A stretch of DNA of 64,000 nt from Flammeovirga agarivorans (GCF_012641475.1 NZ_JABAIL010000003.1:932318-996317); one strand, 5' to 3'. Counted from the first letter of the stretch, positions 37,337 to 47,760 are shown. Notes: generated by a model from the sequence alone, not told the origin. Numbers and translations: made by a program.

Positions 37337-38383
37337 CTACTTTGCCCAATAAGACGCACTTTGAGTGGTGACAGCCTTTTTACTTTCTTCATTTTTATCG
37401 CTAAGAATATTAGGCTTTGTTATTCCTCTCAAAATTTTCAAATCATAAATTTCATAAACGGAGTTTTGGTAAATGATTTCACCTTGAACTGATAAGGTAG
37501 GTAAGTGAATGATGATTAGCCCTGAACGGTTTCTACTTAAATAAGGAATTAGTTTTTTAAATGATGATGAATTTTCTCTTAACCTAGATAATCCTACAAA
37601 TAAATAATCGCCTATATGATCCATACCTCTCACAAAACCTCCTAATTCTAATAAAACCTGTTTCTTACCATTACTTAATTCAATATGAGATAGATATCCT
37701 TTCGCACTTTCTAATACAATCATTTGATTCTTAATCAACCTCGGGGAATGAGGCATTGAAAGGGTATTGTTAACCACCTCATTTGTATCAACATCTAAAA
37801 TACTCCCATGATTGATAAGTTGATCTCTCCAACTCTGAAAAGTATTTCCATTATTAAAACATGTGACATATTTTGGTTTCCCATTTTCTAATGCCATTCC
37901 ATTAAGGTGGCATCTATCTTCTGAAACTAATTCAGTTATAAACTTGGGCTTCCAATATTCCTCAAAACTAAATTCTTCAGAAAGTTTCATTACACAAGAG
38001 AATAAAGTATTAATTCCATAAATACCATCATCACCAAATTCGATATCATGGATATCCAAAAAGTTGGTTTTGTATGATACCCGTGGCAGATACATAGCAT
38101 CATACTGATTTGTTTTCTTCGGATAATGTTTTGCCAATTCTTTCGAATTAGAAAAAATCATCACTTCATCTTTACATGCCAGAGCAATTTTTGATGCATC
38201 ATGATTTAAACCAATACCCATCGGCTTATCAAATGTACGCGGTAGTTGATGTATTACCGTTCCATTTTCTGAAGAAAGATAGATTAGTTTGCCTGCTTGA
38301 TACGTTGAGAGGGCAATTGTACAACCCAACTTATGAAGTAACTCGGGTACTTGTGGAGAGTAATGACATGCAAAAGGTTTCAT
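37337..38383 (-). CDS. TIGR03032-like beta-propeller protein
   Basis: The product of about 348 residues starts at ATG 38383 (MKPFACHYSPQ). A longer reading to 38413 adds ten residues. It shows the pattern of TIGR03032: LSTYQAGKLIYLSSENG, RTFDKPMGIGLN, LPRVSYKTNFLDIHDIEFGD and CFNNGNTFQSWRDQL. The family is a six- or seven-bladed propeller of unknown function, often beside glycosyltransferases or secretion genes. There is no signal peptide, so it is predicted cytoplasmic. It is convergent with the M15 gene across 21 bases without a visible terminator. Confidence 0.75.
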   Translation of the reverse strand: MKPFACHYSPQVPELLHKLGCTIALSTYQAGKLIYLSSENGTVIHQLPRTFDKPMGIGLNHDASKIALACKDEVMIFSNSKELAKHYPKKTNQYDAMYLPRVSYKTNFLDIHDIEFGDDGIYGINTLFSCVMKLSEEFSFEEYWKPKFITELVSEDRCHLNGMALENGKPKYVTCFNNGNTFQSWRDQLINHGSILDVDTNEVVNNTLSMPHSPRLIKNQMIVLESAKGYLSHIELSNGKKQVLLELGGFVRGMDHIGDYLFVGLSRLRENSSSFKKLIPYLSRNRSGLIIIHLPTLSVQGEIIYQNSVYEIYDLKILRGITKPNILSDKNEESKKAVTTQSASYWAK

Positions 38384-38456
38384 ATTGTATATATTAAAAT
38401 GATCCCCTACCATAAAATATTATGATAGGGAATAATATATCGGTCCTTATTTCAAT

Positions 38457-41400
38457 TTAGTTTTTGATGACTTTTTGTACAATTGGATACTTTTGATTAT
38501 CACAATACAAGTACAATAAATATATACCACGCTCTCCAGGTATTTTAATAAATCCTTTATTGGTATTGTAAAAAATTGCGTTGCTTCTGCTTTGCCCATC
38601 AATGGTATAAACATTTATAACAAGTTTATTTACAGTTTTAGGTAATTGTATATTGACTTTTTCTTTTGTTGGAATAGGAAAAACATTGATATGAACTTCT
38701 GATATATTTTCAGCTGCTGCTACAGTATCATTACACTCCAAACTGTCAAGTATAGTTATATTGTAGGTATGTATAACACTATCACATCCAGATTCATAAT
38801 AAAGAGTATCTGAAAAAATGCCAGATGTTGTGATACTTAGGTTACCTAACTGAAAGGGTTCACATTCTTCTAATTTTATGGTATCCATTTGTATCGAGGA
38901 TGTAATAACTGCATTCAACTGATAAATTGTATTGCATTCATTGAATGTGGTATCAAAATATACTCCTGAATGTTCTATTACCTGATTTCTCCATTCAAAA
39001 GAACTACATGTTGTTTGAGACTCATATTTATAGATCTCACATTTTTCAGCACAATCTTCTTTTATGGAAAAGTTGACTATTGTTATCAAGCTGTCATACC
39101 CTTCAGTACTTTGTGTGATATATTGGTAATCTCCTGTTGCTGCAATTGTATCTCCTTGATACACATAATAATCACAACTACTGATATACATATTTTCAAC
39201 TATTGGAGAACAAGATTTTGTATTTGTTACCACCTCATACTTTAAATTAAAGTCAATCTCATTATTTCTCTCGAAAAAGAATACATCGCCTTTATTCACT
39301 TGAAGGTTCACTATTTTTTCATCCGCATTACAAGTAGTTGCAACAATAGAGCTTCTACAGTTGTCATCATAAATTATGAAATCTGCACCCATTTGAGAAG
39401 TAGAAATCATCATGTCTCCATCTTTATCTGCTTCTAGTTTCACCAATTCAACGATGTTTGTCATTTGTAGTTCTGTTTCTGGGTTAAGTACAACCGCTTC
39501 GTCACATTCAGTTGGTGCAAAGACTAGAGAAAAAATATAATCTTTTCTAATGTATTGATCAGACATATGGATTAAGATACTTTCTCCTTCTTCCATGTTG
39601 TAGACAATTTGACTCTGTAGATGGGAGAAATCATCATTTGATGTAAGCATTGTATTACAATCTGTATAGATCTCTATTTTAGTATCCTCATAGGTTAAGT
39701 TAACTGTTGACAAGGATAATTCTCCTTTTTCAGATGCTTCATAACGATACCAACTACTCCCCGTTTCTGTATTAACTTTGAAAAAACCATCTACTATATC
39801 TATTGGGGTATTACAATCTGCCGATTGCATAGTATTGATTCTATTAGATTTGACAAAACATCTTTCAGTGAACGTAACTTCGAAAAAGAAATCTTCTCCT
39901 ACATCCTCATTATTCATACGGAATAATACTTGGTCGCCTTTTGATAATGTTGATTCAATGTATGTCCCTCCGTCACCACATTTATCTATAGATTTCTCAA
40001 TAATCAGGTCACAATTATCATAAAATTCGATAATAACTTCTTCTTCCGATAAGTCACAAGTTGAAACTTTCAATATCCCACTCTCCTGAGCTGTATAAGT
40101 ATAGTAGGAGTATTCATCATCAACACTCACTTTATAATAATTACCTTCTTGTACTGCTACTGCATTTGCACAATTTTGACCTGAGGGTTCCTCTTTATAA
40201 ATCATTAAATCTAATGATACAATACTGTCACAACCCAAAGTATTTTCTAAAGTAAACATGTAATGCCCAGTCTCAGTCAACTTAATATTATCGTCAAATA
40301 AATACTCATCAATCGCTTCTACCCTTTCATGATAAATGTTTTGAGGTAAACCCATTATTCCGAGGTGGTAACTTTCCTCATAAATATCTTGGGGTGCATA
40401 AGTAATTAAAGAGTCTGCAAAATATGTTGCACCACAGTCAAGGTTTCTATACTCCCATGATTGTACTTGATCTAAAGTAAAACGATTGATAATATCTTTA
40501 TTGTAGGCACCTATTAAGATTTCGTTCTCTGTTAATTCTATTCTTGCTACAGGAGATGCTGTACTATCATGTTCATAAACCAATGCCTGATGATATTTCC
40601 AAGTTGAATTAGATTTATGAAATAAATGAACATCCGGGAAATGTGCTTTTTTACCATTCATCAGGTAGTGATCTTCTGTTTTCGAACTTATCAATGCATA
40701 ATCACCCTTGATTTGAACATAATACCCATAATTATTTTGTGGGCTATCCTCTTCAGGTAACACAAATTCCCATTCTTTCTCCCATTGATGGTTTTCCTTC
40801 AGATGATATAAGGAGACTTCACCTTTTTCATTGGTTAATGAGTTCAATGAAAGAATCATTTGGTTATTATCTATCTCTGCTCGATAGATTTTACCAGAAG
40901 GAGGAATTATTTTTTGAACTTCAGACCAAACGCCATTTGAATAATGATATACTAATACATCATTAGATACAAGCGTAATTTGATCTTCTGAGATGCCAAT
41001 TTCAGTTGTTCTAGTATTTAGTTCTAATGTCTTTTCAAGCTCCCATAAAGTAGTTGCAATATTATACCTGTAGATGTAAGTATATTTCTCTCCACCAATT
41101 ACAGATACATCTCCATCTACCTGAACAGTTCTACCAAAATAGCTACTATATTTTTGGTTTGTAGGACAAATAATGGACTGATGGAATGTCAGGGTATTAT
41201 CATTATTCCTTTTATAGATAAATACAGCTCCGCGATGAGCAAAATATTCAGAATTTGAAGGAAAATACACACTCGGTGCTCCCACAATAACATATTCATC
41301 ACTCATAGCTATAGCTCTACCAAACTGATTGACATCGTCTTTATAATGTGGAGCATATATTTTCTCTTGAAAAACCCATTGATCTTCTTTTTTAATATAG

Positions 41401-43142
41401 GTAGAAATTGAACCTACTTGTACATAATTCACTGATAATGAATCAAAATCATCTAACGGTTCACTTACAATCATTAATTGCTCATCAGCTACAATATCGT
41501 AGGAAAACCTAGTCTTAGAACTGTAATTTTTTGACATATAATTACTCGATCTAATCGGATGCTTTTGATCAAAATGGCCAAAACCGTTTGTTTTACCAGA
41601 ATAACGTTGAGGAAAACTTTCTACTTTTAATAGAGATTGCTCTATTTGCTTTGTATCTGATGTCTGTTCACAGTTTTCATTTGTAATTGACACAAAATAA
41701 TCACCAGGAACTTCAGGTATAAAATATTGTTTAGTTTCTCCGTCTAATTTTATTTGTCCATTATGTAATGACCTGTACCATTGGTAGGTAGCATTTTCTT
41801 GCTCTGCCATAAGGTAATCATCAAACTCTTTAACATCTGCAGTTATAGAGCCAATATGAAGCTCTAAGCCCACTATACTATCTTCTCCTGATAAGGATAC
41901 TAGAGTATCGATATAGTTACCTGATTTAGAATAATTTTTACCATTAAAATCGAATGAATTACATGTACTTATTTGAATTAGGGTATCAATTGCACAACCT
42001 ACTAAACCATCTAAACTAGGTGTAAGTTGGTCGATATCATAATAATACAATTCAAAATCTCCTGTTCCTGCTAATAGTAACTCATCTTGTCCATCACCGT
42101 CTAAATCTGCAAAAGTCAGTGCTTCTCTTCTGATATCTTTCTCATAAGATAGCTGAAAGGGATCAATAATTTCAGCACCAAAAGTTGGATTACAGCTACT
42201 TCCTTGATTTTCATAGAAAACAGTATTCTTAGACCAAGTACCGACAAAAATATCTAGGTCTCCATCTCTATCAATATCATTAAAGACAATATTACCCTCC
42301 CAATTAGAATTTAAGTGGTCTCCTACCTGAAGACCAAGATCATTTTTTACAGGTTCCAAAAAAGAAGGGTTTTTCTTATCCCCAACATTCTCATAAAAAA
42401 AGAAATCTCCATAATAATCTACAGATACAATATCATAGTCTCCATCATTATCTAAATCAATAATATCGGTAGAATTAGTCGAATATTCGAATGGGTTATT
42501 AGCTGGATTTTCAAAACCAAAGGGACTCTTTACAGGTGTTTTAAAATCGGGGTTTTCTTTATCACCAACATTTTCATAATAATACACATCTCCATATTCA
42601 TATACTGAACATAGTAAGTCGTAATCTCCATCATCGTCTAGATCAACAAAAGATGTCTCCAATGCTGGATTATCAAATGGCTTTTGAAAATTAAAAGGCT
42701 CCCATTGAGCATCCTCTTTTGTAAAAATTGGATTACTTCGGTCTCCTTTGTTCTCATAAAATAATAATCCCTTATGATTTCCTAAAAATAAATCAAAATC
42801 TCCATCCCCATCAATATCTACTAAATCAGGTTTTAAAAATGTAGAACTCCCAATAGCTATCGCCTGAAAACCTTGCCACTCATGAAAAGGAACTGGCTTA
42901 TGAAACATAGTCTTTTCAATATTTTGAGCAAAAGAATATTGTCCCATAAATGCGGATATACTCAATATACCCAATGTATATTTTAATTTCTTTTGGCCTT
43001 GCCTAGTCAACTGATTTAATTCATTTTGTAAAGATTTAATCTTTTGAAAACGATATCTTGTTGAATGAAGTAGATGAGACAATTGTTCTTTCTTTCTCCT
43101 GATCTTCCTTATAAGTCGCGAATGAGTTATAGAATATTTCAT
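38457..43142 (-). CDS. Giant secreted FG-GAP/VCBS protein with type IX sorting domain
   Basis: The 1561-residue product starts at ATG 43142. A basic, helical N-terminal extension of about 55 residues precedes an ordinary signal core (LGILSISAFMGQYSFAQ). Residues about 80-370 hold five FG-GAP/VCBS repeats with Ca-binding loops such as DIDGDGDFDLF, DLDDDGDYDLL and DIDRDGDLDIF. A middle part (about 530-930) looks like a second propeller (GHFDQKHPIRS, FGRAIAMSDEYVIVGAP). Several repeats of the form GxYxDTLxxxxGCDSI and three Cys-rich jelly-roll-like segments (YYTYTAQESGILKVSTC) follow. The last 80 residues are a type IX sorting domain (NVFPIPTKEKVNIQLP, then GIYLLYLYC). It is probably a surface adhesin or gliding-related protein. 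Confidence 0.85.
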   Translation of the reverse strand: MKYSITHSRLIRKIRRKKEQLSHLLHSTRYRFQKIKSLQNELNQLTRQGQKKLKYTLGILSISAFMGQYSFAQNIEKTMFHKPVPFHEWQGFQAIAIGSSTFLKPDLVDIDGDGDFDLFLGNHKGLLFYENKGDRSNPIFTKEDAQWEPFNFQKPFDNPALETSFVDLDDDGDYDLLCSVYEYGDVYYYENVGDKENPDFKTPVKSPFGFENPANNPFEYSTNSTDIIDLDNDGDYDIVSVDYYGDFFFYENVGDKKNPSFLEPVKNDLGLQVGDHLNSNWEGNIVFNDIDRDGDLDIFVGTWSKNTVFYENQGSSCNPTFGAEIIDPFQLSYEKDIRREALTFADLDGDGQDELLLAGTGDFELYYYDIDQLTPSLDGLVGCAIDTLIQISTCNSFDFNGKNYSKSGNYIDTLVSLSGEDSIVGLELHIGSITADVKEFDDYLMAEQENATYQWYRSLHNGQIKLDGETKQYFIPEVPGDYFVSITNENCEQTSDTKQIEQSLLKVESFPQRYSGKTNGFGHFDQKHPIRSSNYMSKNYSSKTRFSYDIVADEQLMIVSEPLDDFDSLSVNYVQVGSISTYIKKEDQWVFQEKIYAPHYKDDVNQFGRAIAMSDEYVIVGAPSVYFPSNSEYFAHRGAVFIYKRNNDNTLTFHQSIICPTNQKYSSYFGRTVQVDGDVSVIGGEKYTYIYRYNIATTLWELEKTLELNTRTTEIGISEDQITLVSNDVLVYHYSNGVWSEVQKIIPPSGKIYRAEIDNNQMILSLNSLTNEKGEVSLYHLKENHQWEKEWEFVLPEEDSPQNNYGYYVQIKGDYALISSKTEDHYLMNGKKAHFPDVHLFHKSNSTWKYHQALVYEHDSTASPVARIELTENEILIGAYNKDIINRFTLDQVQSWEYRNLDCGATYFADSLITYAPQDIYEESYHLGIMGLPQNIYHERVEAIDEYLFDDNIKLTETGHYMFTLENTLGCDSIVSLDLMIYKEEPSGQNCANAVAVQEGNYYKVSVDDEYSYYTYTAQESGILKVSTCDLSEEEVIIEFYDNCDLIIEKSIDKCGDGGTYIESTLSKGDQVLFRMNNEDVGEDFFFEVTFTERCFVKSNRINTMQSADCNTPIDIVDGFFKVNTETGSSWYRYEASEKGELSLSTVNLTYEDTKIEIYTDCNTMLTSNDDFSHLQSQIVYNMEEGESILIHMSDQYIRKDYIFSLVFAPTECDEAVVLNPETELQMTNIVELVKLEADKDGDMMISTSQMGADFIIYDDNCRSSIVATTCNADEKIVNLQVNKGDVFFFERNNEIDFNLKYEVVTNTKSCSPIVENMYISSCDYYVYQGDTIAATGDYQYITQSTEGYDSLITIVNFSIKEDCAEKCEIYKYESQTTCSSFEWRNQVIEHSGVYFDTTFNECNTIYQLNAVITSSIQMDTIKLEECEPFQLGNLSITTSGIFSDTLYYESGCDSVIHTYNITILDSLECNDTVAAAENISEVHINVFPIPTKEKVNIQLPKTVNKLVINVYTIDGQSRSNAIFYNTNKGFIKIPGERGIYLLYLYCDNQKYPIVQKVIKN

Positions 43143-43673
43143 AGTTACAGATTTTATAAAAAGTGACTGCAACTAGTAGATTATTTCAAATATTCTTATT
43201 GCAAAAGGCGTTACAAACCATTACAAAAGTGAAATAGAAGCATTACATTCTATTAATAGAATAGATGAAAATATGGGCTAACAATACAAAAATGAACGAT
43301 TCTCACAAGCAACCAACTCCCAAGTGAAATATTGACATGGATTTCTGTTAGTAGCTTTATTTGAATGATAAAAAGAGAAGTTGTTTTATAACATGATGAT
43401 CGTTCTTGTACTTATTCTATATAATGTTGAAAGTTATTTGCAAAAACATAGAACTACAGTAGTTGATTATAATGAGCAATTAAAGGTGAATATTCATTCA
43501 AATAGTTGAAATATGAAATCAAGTAACCAAATTATAAAAGGTATAGTCATAAAAAAATCGTTTTCTTATATAACTCAGATAAAATATAAAATGCTTGTCA
43601 TTTAGAATTTTAGAAGTCTATATTTTTTGAAACAACCTGTTGATAATACAGGCCTACTATGACCATAATTACC
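43143..43673. other. Intergenic region without a recognised gene
   Basis: About 530 AT-rich bases separate divergent genes and must hold both promoters. A perfect 16-base palindrome, ATTCTATTAATAGAAT, lies at 43247-43262. A 38-codon reading frame with a hydrophobic start runs from 43393 to 43509, but length alone does not support it. I see no RNA gene or mobile element. Confidence 0.4.
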
Positions 43674-43979
43674 ATGTACAATAAGTTATTTATTACAATT
43701 GCTATTTTAGTGCTTTCAGTATTTTGTATTTCTTGTTCAACTGAATTTCATAATGAGGGATTCACTCAAGAACTATCACAAGATATTCATATTGACCATA
43801 GAGATATCTATGCTCAATTCGAATCCGTACTAACGGTTAATTATATAGAAGTTGCCATCAAAAAAATTGAACATTTTTGTTTTAAAGATATACGTAAAGA
43901 CTTTATGGAAGAAACAGCCGAGATGTTTGAAGGATATGTTGTTTCTTATGATAAACAACCAATATCCGAAATAGATTAA
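43674..43979 (+). CDS. Small lipoprotein of unknown function
   Basis: The 101-residue product starts at ATG 43674 (MYNKLFITIA). A reading from 43659 adds five residues. The signal ends in VFCISC, a good lipobox. The mature part is acidic and helical (DIHIDHRDIYAQFESVL, IEVAIKKIEHFCFKDIR) and ends in QPISEID. I recognise no family. It precedes the lipoprotein array but shares no sequence with it. Confidence 0.6.
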   Translation: MYNKLFITIAILVLSVFCISCSTEFHNEGFTQELSQDIHIDHRDIYAQFESVLTVNYIEVAIKKIEHFCFKDIRKDFMEETAEMFEGYVVSYDKQPISEID

Positions 43980-44078
43980 TTATCAATTCCTAATTATATA
44001 TTCAATCATAGTTCATAATCAGTCAATACTGTATCAATTGAAGTAATTATATACTCAATGAAGTACAGTAAAAAAACT

Positions 44079-44113
44079 AAGGGGTTTTCTCATACAGAGA
44101 TTACCCTTTTTTT
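44079..44113 (+). terminator. Intrinsic terminator upstream of the lipoprotein array
   Basis: AAGGGGT...TCTC (from 44079) pairs with GAGA...ACCCTT, followed by seven T. It ends the transcript of the small lipoprotein gene at 43674. Confidence 0.75.
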
Positions 44114-44227
44114 ATAAGCTGTTTTTTTTAAAAACTTCAAACTTTTTTTTAAAGAGCTCCCCCTCACGATTGGCGTTTATTAATCCTGTACTCAGCAACG
44201 AAGCTGTTACAAAAAATAATAAACACA

Positions 44228-45196
44228 ATGAAAAATAATTTACTTATCGGATTAAGCGTAGTTTCTTTAGCAATGGGTGCTGTTTCATGTAACCCTCAGG
44301 AAAATTTATCCACTTCAACAACCTCAGAACAAAATAATACAGTTCCATCCACCTCAGGTATTCAAGCAGAATTCACATTCGAGAATAGTAATAAAAGAAC
44401 AGTTGGTGATACTCGTACTGATGATGTTACTATCGATAATAGTCATATTAATGTATATGCATCTCAAAATGGTAAGATTCCTTCGGGCTATTATTATGAT
44501 GCCAATACTCAAACTTTAATGAATGTTCCTTATGGTATGGATCAATTTTATGCTGATTATGATGCTGTTATTCCTGCAGATCATACGCCTGAACTAGGTA
44601 TGGGAATTGATTCTCATATTCTTTCAGAAAATACTGCTCAAGCCGCATTAGATTATGTTCGTGATTCAAGAGAGCCAATAGTTAACTTTTTGTCAGCAAC
44701 ACAAACTCAAGATGTTAACAGTACAACTCAGTTAGATCCATTTGTCATGATGCCTCAAAACGGAAGAATTTCTTTTGGTATTCACCTTGACGCACCTTCA
44801 GAATTCTGGAGACTTGATGCTGAGTTTGTTGTTTACAATAAGAATGGTGAACAAATTGGTAAAGTAGAAGGTATTCCAGAAGATGAAGTAGGTGGTGAAG
44901 ATAGATACAATCTAGGTTTTGATTATACTGACTTACAAGCAGTTTCAGGTGCATATACTTACTTAAAGATTAAAGTGATTGAATTAAATTCAAATGGAGA
45001 AAGAGTAAACGGCCCTAATGATAAACAATGGATTCTAGATGGATCAATTGATGGAGCTTATTCAATTGCTAATGGTATTGCAAAAGGGTACGCTATTAAT
45101 ATTGATGAGAAATTTACTCCAACTATTACTGACTTAAATGCAGAGTTTCAATTTGTACAATTGGTCATTGACGATGAAGAAGTAAATCTTGATTAA
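44228..45196 (+). CDS. Lipoprotein array, paralogue 1
   Basis: The 322-residue product has a lipoprotein signal ending in GAVSC (Cys 21), followed by NPQENLST, shared by all four paralogues. The mature part looks like one or two beta-sandwich domains. Conserved blocks are TDDVTIDNS, VPYGMDQFYADYDAVIPADH, DYVRDSREPIV, DPFVMMPQNGRISFGI, WRLDAEFVVYNKNGEQI, KQWILDGSID and FQFVQLVIDDE. I recognise no family. This copy is the most divergent of the four and has weaker codon bias than copies 3 and 4. Each copy has its own leader and terminator, so they are separate transcripts. Confidence 0.85.
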   Translation: MKNNLLIGLSVVSLAMGAVSCNPQENLSTSTTSEQNNTVPSTSGIQAEFTFENSNKRTVGDTRTDDVTIDNSHINVYASQNGKIPSGYYYDANTQTLMNVPYGMDQFYADYDAVIPADHTPELGMGIDSHILSENTAQAALDYVRDSREPIVNFLSATQTQDVNSTTQLDPFVMMPQNGRISFGIHLDAPSEFWRLDAEFVVYNKNGEQIGKVEGIPEDEVGGEDRYNLGFDYTDLQAVSGAYTYLKIKVIELNSNGERVNGPNDKQWILDGSIDGAYSIANGIAKGYAINIDEKFTPTITDLNAEFQFVQLVIDDEEVNLD

Positions 45197-45205
45197 AAAA
45201 TTTAG

Positions 45206-45237
45206 AGGGTGTGTAATTCAATTTATGCACCCTTTTC
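45206..45237 (+). terminator. Intrinsic terminator after paralogue 1
   Basis: AGGGTGTGTAA (45206-45216) pairs with TTATGCACCCT (45223-45233) with two G-U pairs, then TTTT. Confidence 0.75.
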
Positions 45238-45388
45238 ATTTAAATCATAAAATACTATATGTCAACACTTTAAAATGACATAAGAATCATATTAGAATTG
45301 AGATATAATTTCAAAATCATAATTCTAAAATCTGTAGACATTTTTCATATAAATTAAACACAATTACTATCGTTTATGATTGAAGTTT

Positions 45389-45410
45389 TACGGCAAATAA
45401 TTACGCCGTA
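45389..45410 (+). promoter_or_regulatory. Hairpin in the leader of paralogue 2
   Basis: TACGGC (45389-45394) and GCCGTA (45405-45410) form a perfect six-pair stem about 54 bases before the start codon. It could be an operator or a leader RNA stem. Confidence 0.35.
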
Positions 45411-45463
45411 GAATTAATTTAATCATCAAAATTGACCTACTAAATAGGGCAAACAAATTTATT

Positions 45464-46426
45464 ATGAAAAAACAAATTCTAGTATCACTAGGCGTTGCTT
45501 CTTTAGCAATCGCTGCTACATCTTGTAACCCACAAGAAAATTTATCAACAAATACCTCAGAAGAAGTAGCCGTCACACCTCGCGTTAGTGAATTACCTGC
45601 AGAAGTAATTTTCTCAGAAAGTAATTTAAGAACTAACGGACAAGAAACTGACGATGTAACTATCAATAATAGTAATATTGAAGTAGTGATTTCTCAAGGC
45701 GGTACAGCTGTAAAAGGTGCTGCATTCGATCCTGAAGCAAGCGTTATTAATAATGTACCTTACGGTTTAGTTGATTTCTATGCACAATATGATGCAGTAA
45801 TCCCTGCAGACCACGAGATCGCTTACGGAAAAGTAATTCATAACTCAGAACTAAAAGAAGATAATGCTCATGCAGTTCTTGATTATATGAGAGAACTAAG
45901 AGAGCCAGTGGTTCAATTTGAATCAGAAATACAATCTCATGATGTTAACTCATCTACTATCTTAGATCCATTTGTATTAATGCCACACAATGGTAGAATG
46001 GCAGTAGGTATCAGCTTTGATGCTCCATCATCTTACTGGAAATTAGCAGCTGAAATCGTTGTTTTCAATAAAAACGGTGTTCAAATTGCTAAAGTAGATG
46101 GTCTTCCTGTAGAACAACACTCTCCAAACAACGAGTATTCTATTGGTTTCGACTTTACTGACCTTCAAGCAGAAACAGGTGCTTATATTCACATTAAAAT
46201 TGAGGCAAATGAGTACAACTCTCAAGGTGAAAGAGTATTTGGTCCAGAAGATAAGAAGTGGATTTTAGATGGTAAAGTTGATGAAAGATTACAATTAGAA
46301 AATGGTCTTTCTAAAGGTCTTGCTATCGACATCAGCCGTGATTTCACTCCAACAATCACTAATGTTGCAACTCAGTTCCAGTTCATTCAGTTAGTTATCG
46401 AAGATGAAGTAGTTGAGTTAAACTAG
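45464..46426 (+). CDS. Lipoprotein array, paralogue 2
   Basis: The 320-residue product has the signal AIAATSC, then NPQENLST. It shares with copies 3 and 4 the blocks HNSELKEDNAHAVLDYMREL, DAPSSYWKLAAEIVVF, QHSPNNEYSIGFDFTDLQA, GERVFGP and IDISRDFTPT. It is clearly closer to copies 3 and 4 than to copy 1. A role at the periplasmic or outer face of the envelope is inferred from the lipid anchor only. Confidence 0.87.
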   Translation: MKKQILVSLGVASLAIAATSCNPQENLSTNTSEEVAVTPRVSELPAEVIFSESNLRTNGQETDDVTINNSNIEVVISQGGTAVKGAAFDPEASVINNVPYGLVDFYAQYDAVIPADHEIAYGKVIHNSELKEDNAHAVLDYMRELREPVVQFESEIQSHDVNSSTILDPFVLMPHNGRMAVGISFDAPSSYWKLAAEIVVFNKNGVQIAKVDGLPVEQHSPNNEYSIGFDFTDLQAETGAYIHIKIEANEYNSQGERVFGPEDKKWILDGKVDERLQLENGLSKGLAIDISRDFTPTITNVATQFQFIQLVIEDEVVELN

Positions 46427-46448
46427 ATCATTAAGAAACACACATCAC

Positions 46449-46483
46449 AGAGTCAGTATATATAATATGCTGGCTCTTTTTTT
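46449..46483 (+). terminator. Intrinsic terminator after paralogue 2
   Basis: AGAGTCAGTATAT (46449-46461) pairs over 13 bases, with G-U pairs, with ATATGCTGGCTCT (46465-46477), followed by T residues. Confidence 0.85.
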
Positions 46484-46711
46484 ATACTCAAAATCTTTTT
46501 GGATTGATTATATAATTGAAGAAAAAGAATCCTCATTATCAGTAAGTAGTATAAAAATAGTTTAATAAATATAAGATAGTTATTATATATATATCGATAG
46601 CTATATGATACACATTCGCTTCTAAAATACTCCGTTAAGGTATAATGAAGTCAGGAAACAGATATTATAATTTCTGACACTACTTAAAGTAATATACAAA
46701 AAATACAAATT

Positions 46712-47674
46712 ATGAAAAATCATTTACTAGTTGTTTTAGGTGCAGCATCATTAGCTTTCGGTGCAACATCATGTAACCCTCAAGAAACATTATCCACTTC
46801 ATCTAATCAAGAAAATGTAGCTGTTGCTCCAAGATTAGAATCATTACCTGCTGACTTTATCTTTTCAGGTTCTAATGCTAGAACTGGTATTGAAACTGAT
46901 GACGTTACTATAGATGAATCTAATATTGTTGTTAAGGCTGTTCAAGACGGTACTGTAGTAGAAGGATGTACTTATAGCTTCCAAGAAAAAGCAATTAAGT
47001 CTGTACCTTATGGTTTCGTTGATTTCTCTGCTAGCTATGCAGCGGTTATCCCTGCTGGTCACCAAATCGCTACAGGTACAGCTATCCACAATTCTCAATT
47101 AAAAGAAGATAATGCACATGCTGTTCTTGATTATATGAGAGAATTAAGAGAGCCTGTAGTTAACTTTGAATCTGCTACACAATCACAAGACATTAACTCT
47201 GCTGCAGTATTAGAGCCATTCGTAATGATGCCTCAAAACGGTAGAATGGCTATCGGTATCAGCTTTGATGCTCCTTCTTCTTACTGGAGATTGGCTGCTG
47301 AACTTACTGTGTTTGATAAAAATGGTAAGCAAATCGCAAAAGTGGACGGTATCCCTGTAGAGCAGCACTCTCCTAACAATGAGTACTCTATCGGTTTTGA
47401 CTTCACTGATACACAAGCTGTAACTGGTGCTTACGTTCACATTAAAATCGAAGCGAACGAGTACAACTCTCAAGGAGAAAGAGTATTCGGTCCTCAAGAC
47501 AAAAAATGGATCTTAGATGGTGCTGTAGATGATACTTACAAATTAGAAAACGGTATCTCTAAAGGTATCGCTATCGACATCAGCCGTGACTTCACTCCTA
47601 CTTTCACTGACGTTTCTTCGGAATTCCAATTCGTTCAGTTAGTAATCGACGATGAAGTTGTTGAGTTAGACTAA
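46712..47674 (+). CDS. Lipoprotein array, paralogue 3
   Basis: The 320-residue product has the signal AFGATSC, then NPQETLST. Its mature part is identical in amino-acid sequence to paralogue 4. Codon use is strongly biased to ATC, AAC, TTC, GGT and GAC in many blocks, as in gap, which suggests high expression. Paired Cys (lipid Cys apart) is limited to one residue in VEGCTYSF, so no internal disulfide is expected. Function is unknown. Confidence 0.88.
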   Translation: MKNHLLVVLGAASLAFGATSCNPQETLSTSSNQENVAVAPRLESLPADFIFSGSNARTGIETDDVTIDESNIVVKAVQDGTVVEGCTYSFQEKAIKSVPYGFVDFSASYAAVIPAGHQIATGTAIHNSQLKEDNAHAVLDYMRELREPVVNFESATQSQDINSAAVLEPFVMMPQNGRMAIGISFDAPSSYWRLAAELTVFDKNGKQIAKVDGIPVEQHSPNNEYSIGFDFTDTQAVTGAYVHIKIEANEYNSQGERVFGPQDKKWILDGAVDDTYKLENGISKGIAIDISRDFTPTFTDVSSEFQFVQLVIDDEVVELD

Positions 47675-47676
47675 GT
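46769..47676 (+). repeat. 908-base near-perfect duplicate, left copy
   Basis: This stretch, from the last bases of the signal peptide to just past the stop codon, matches 48032-48939 with one mismatch noticed (an A/G in a Val codon near the end). Flanking DNA and signal peptides differ, so the homogenised tract has sharp ends. Confidence 0.9.
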
Positions 47677-47709
47677 TAGTCCTTATTATAAAAAAGAATT
47701 TCTTTATAA

Positions 47710-47749
47710 ATAGGCGACTAAACCCGAGTATGTTTAGTCGCTATTTTTT
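47710..47749 (+). terminator. Intrinsic terminator 1 after paralogue 3
   Basis: CGACTAAAC (47715-47723) pairs with GTTTAGTCG (47732-47740), extended by ATAG/CTAT across a one-base bulge, then T residues. Confidence 0.85.
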
Positions 47750-47760
47750 ATTGAACTCCT

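Noticed and set aside
43393-43509. A 38-codon frame with hydrophobic N terminus in the gap before the small lipoprotein gene
   Set aside because: Too short to support without conservation. Recorded only in the gap entry.
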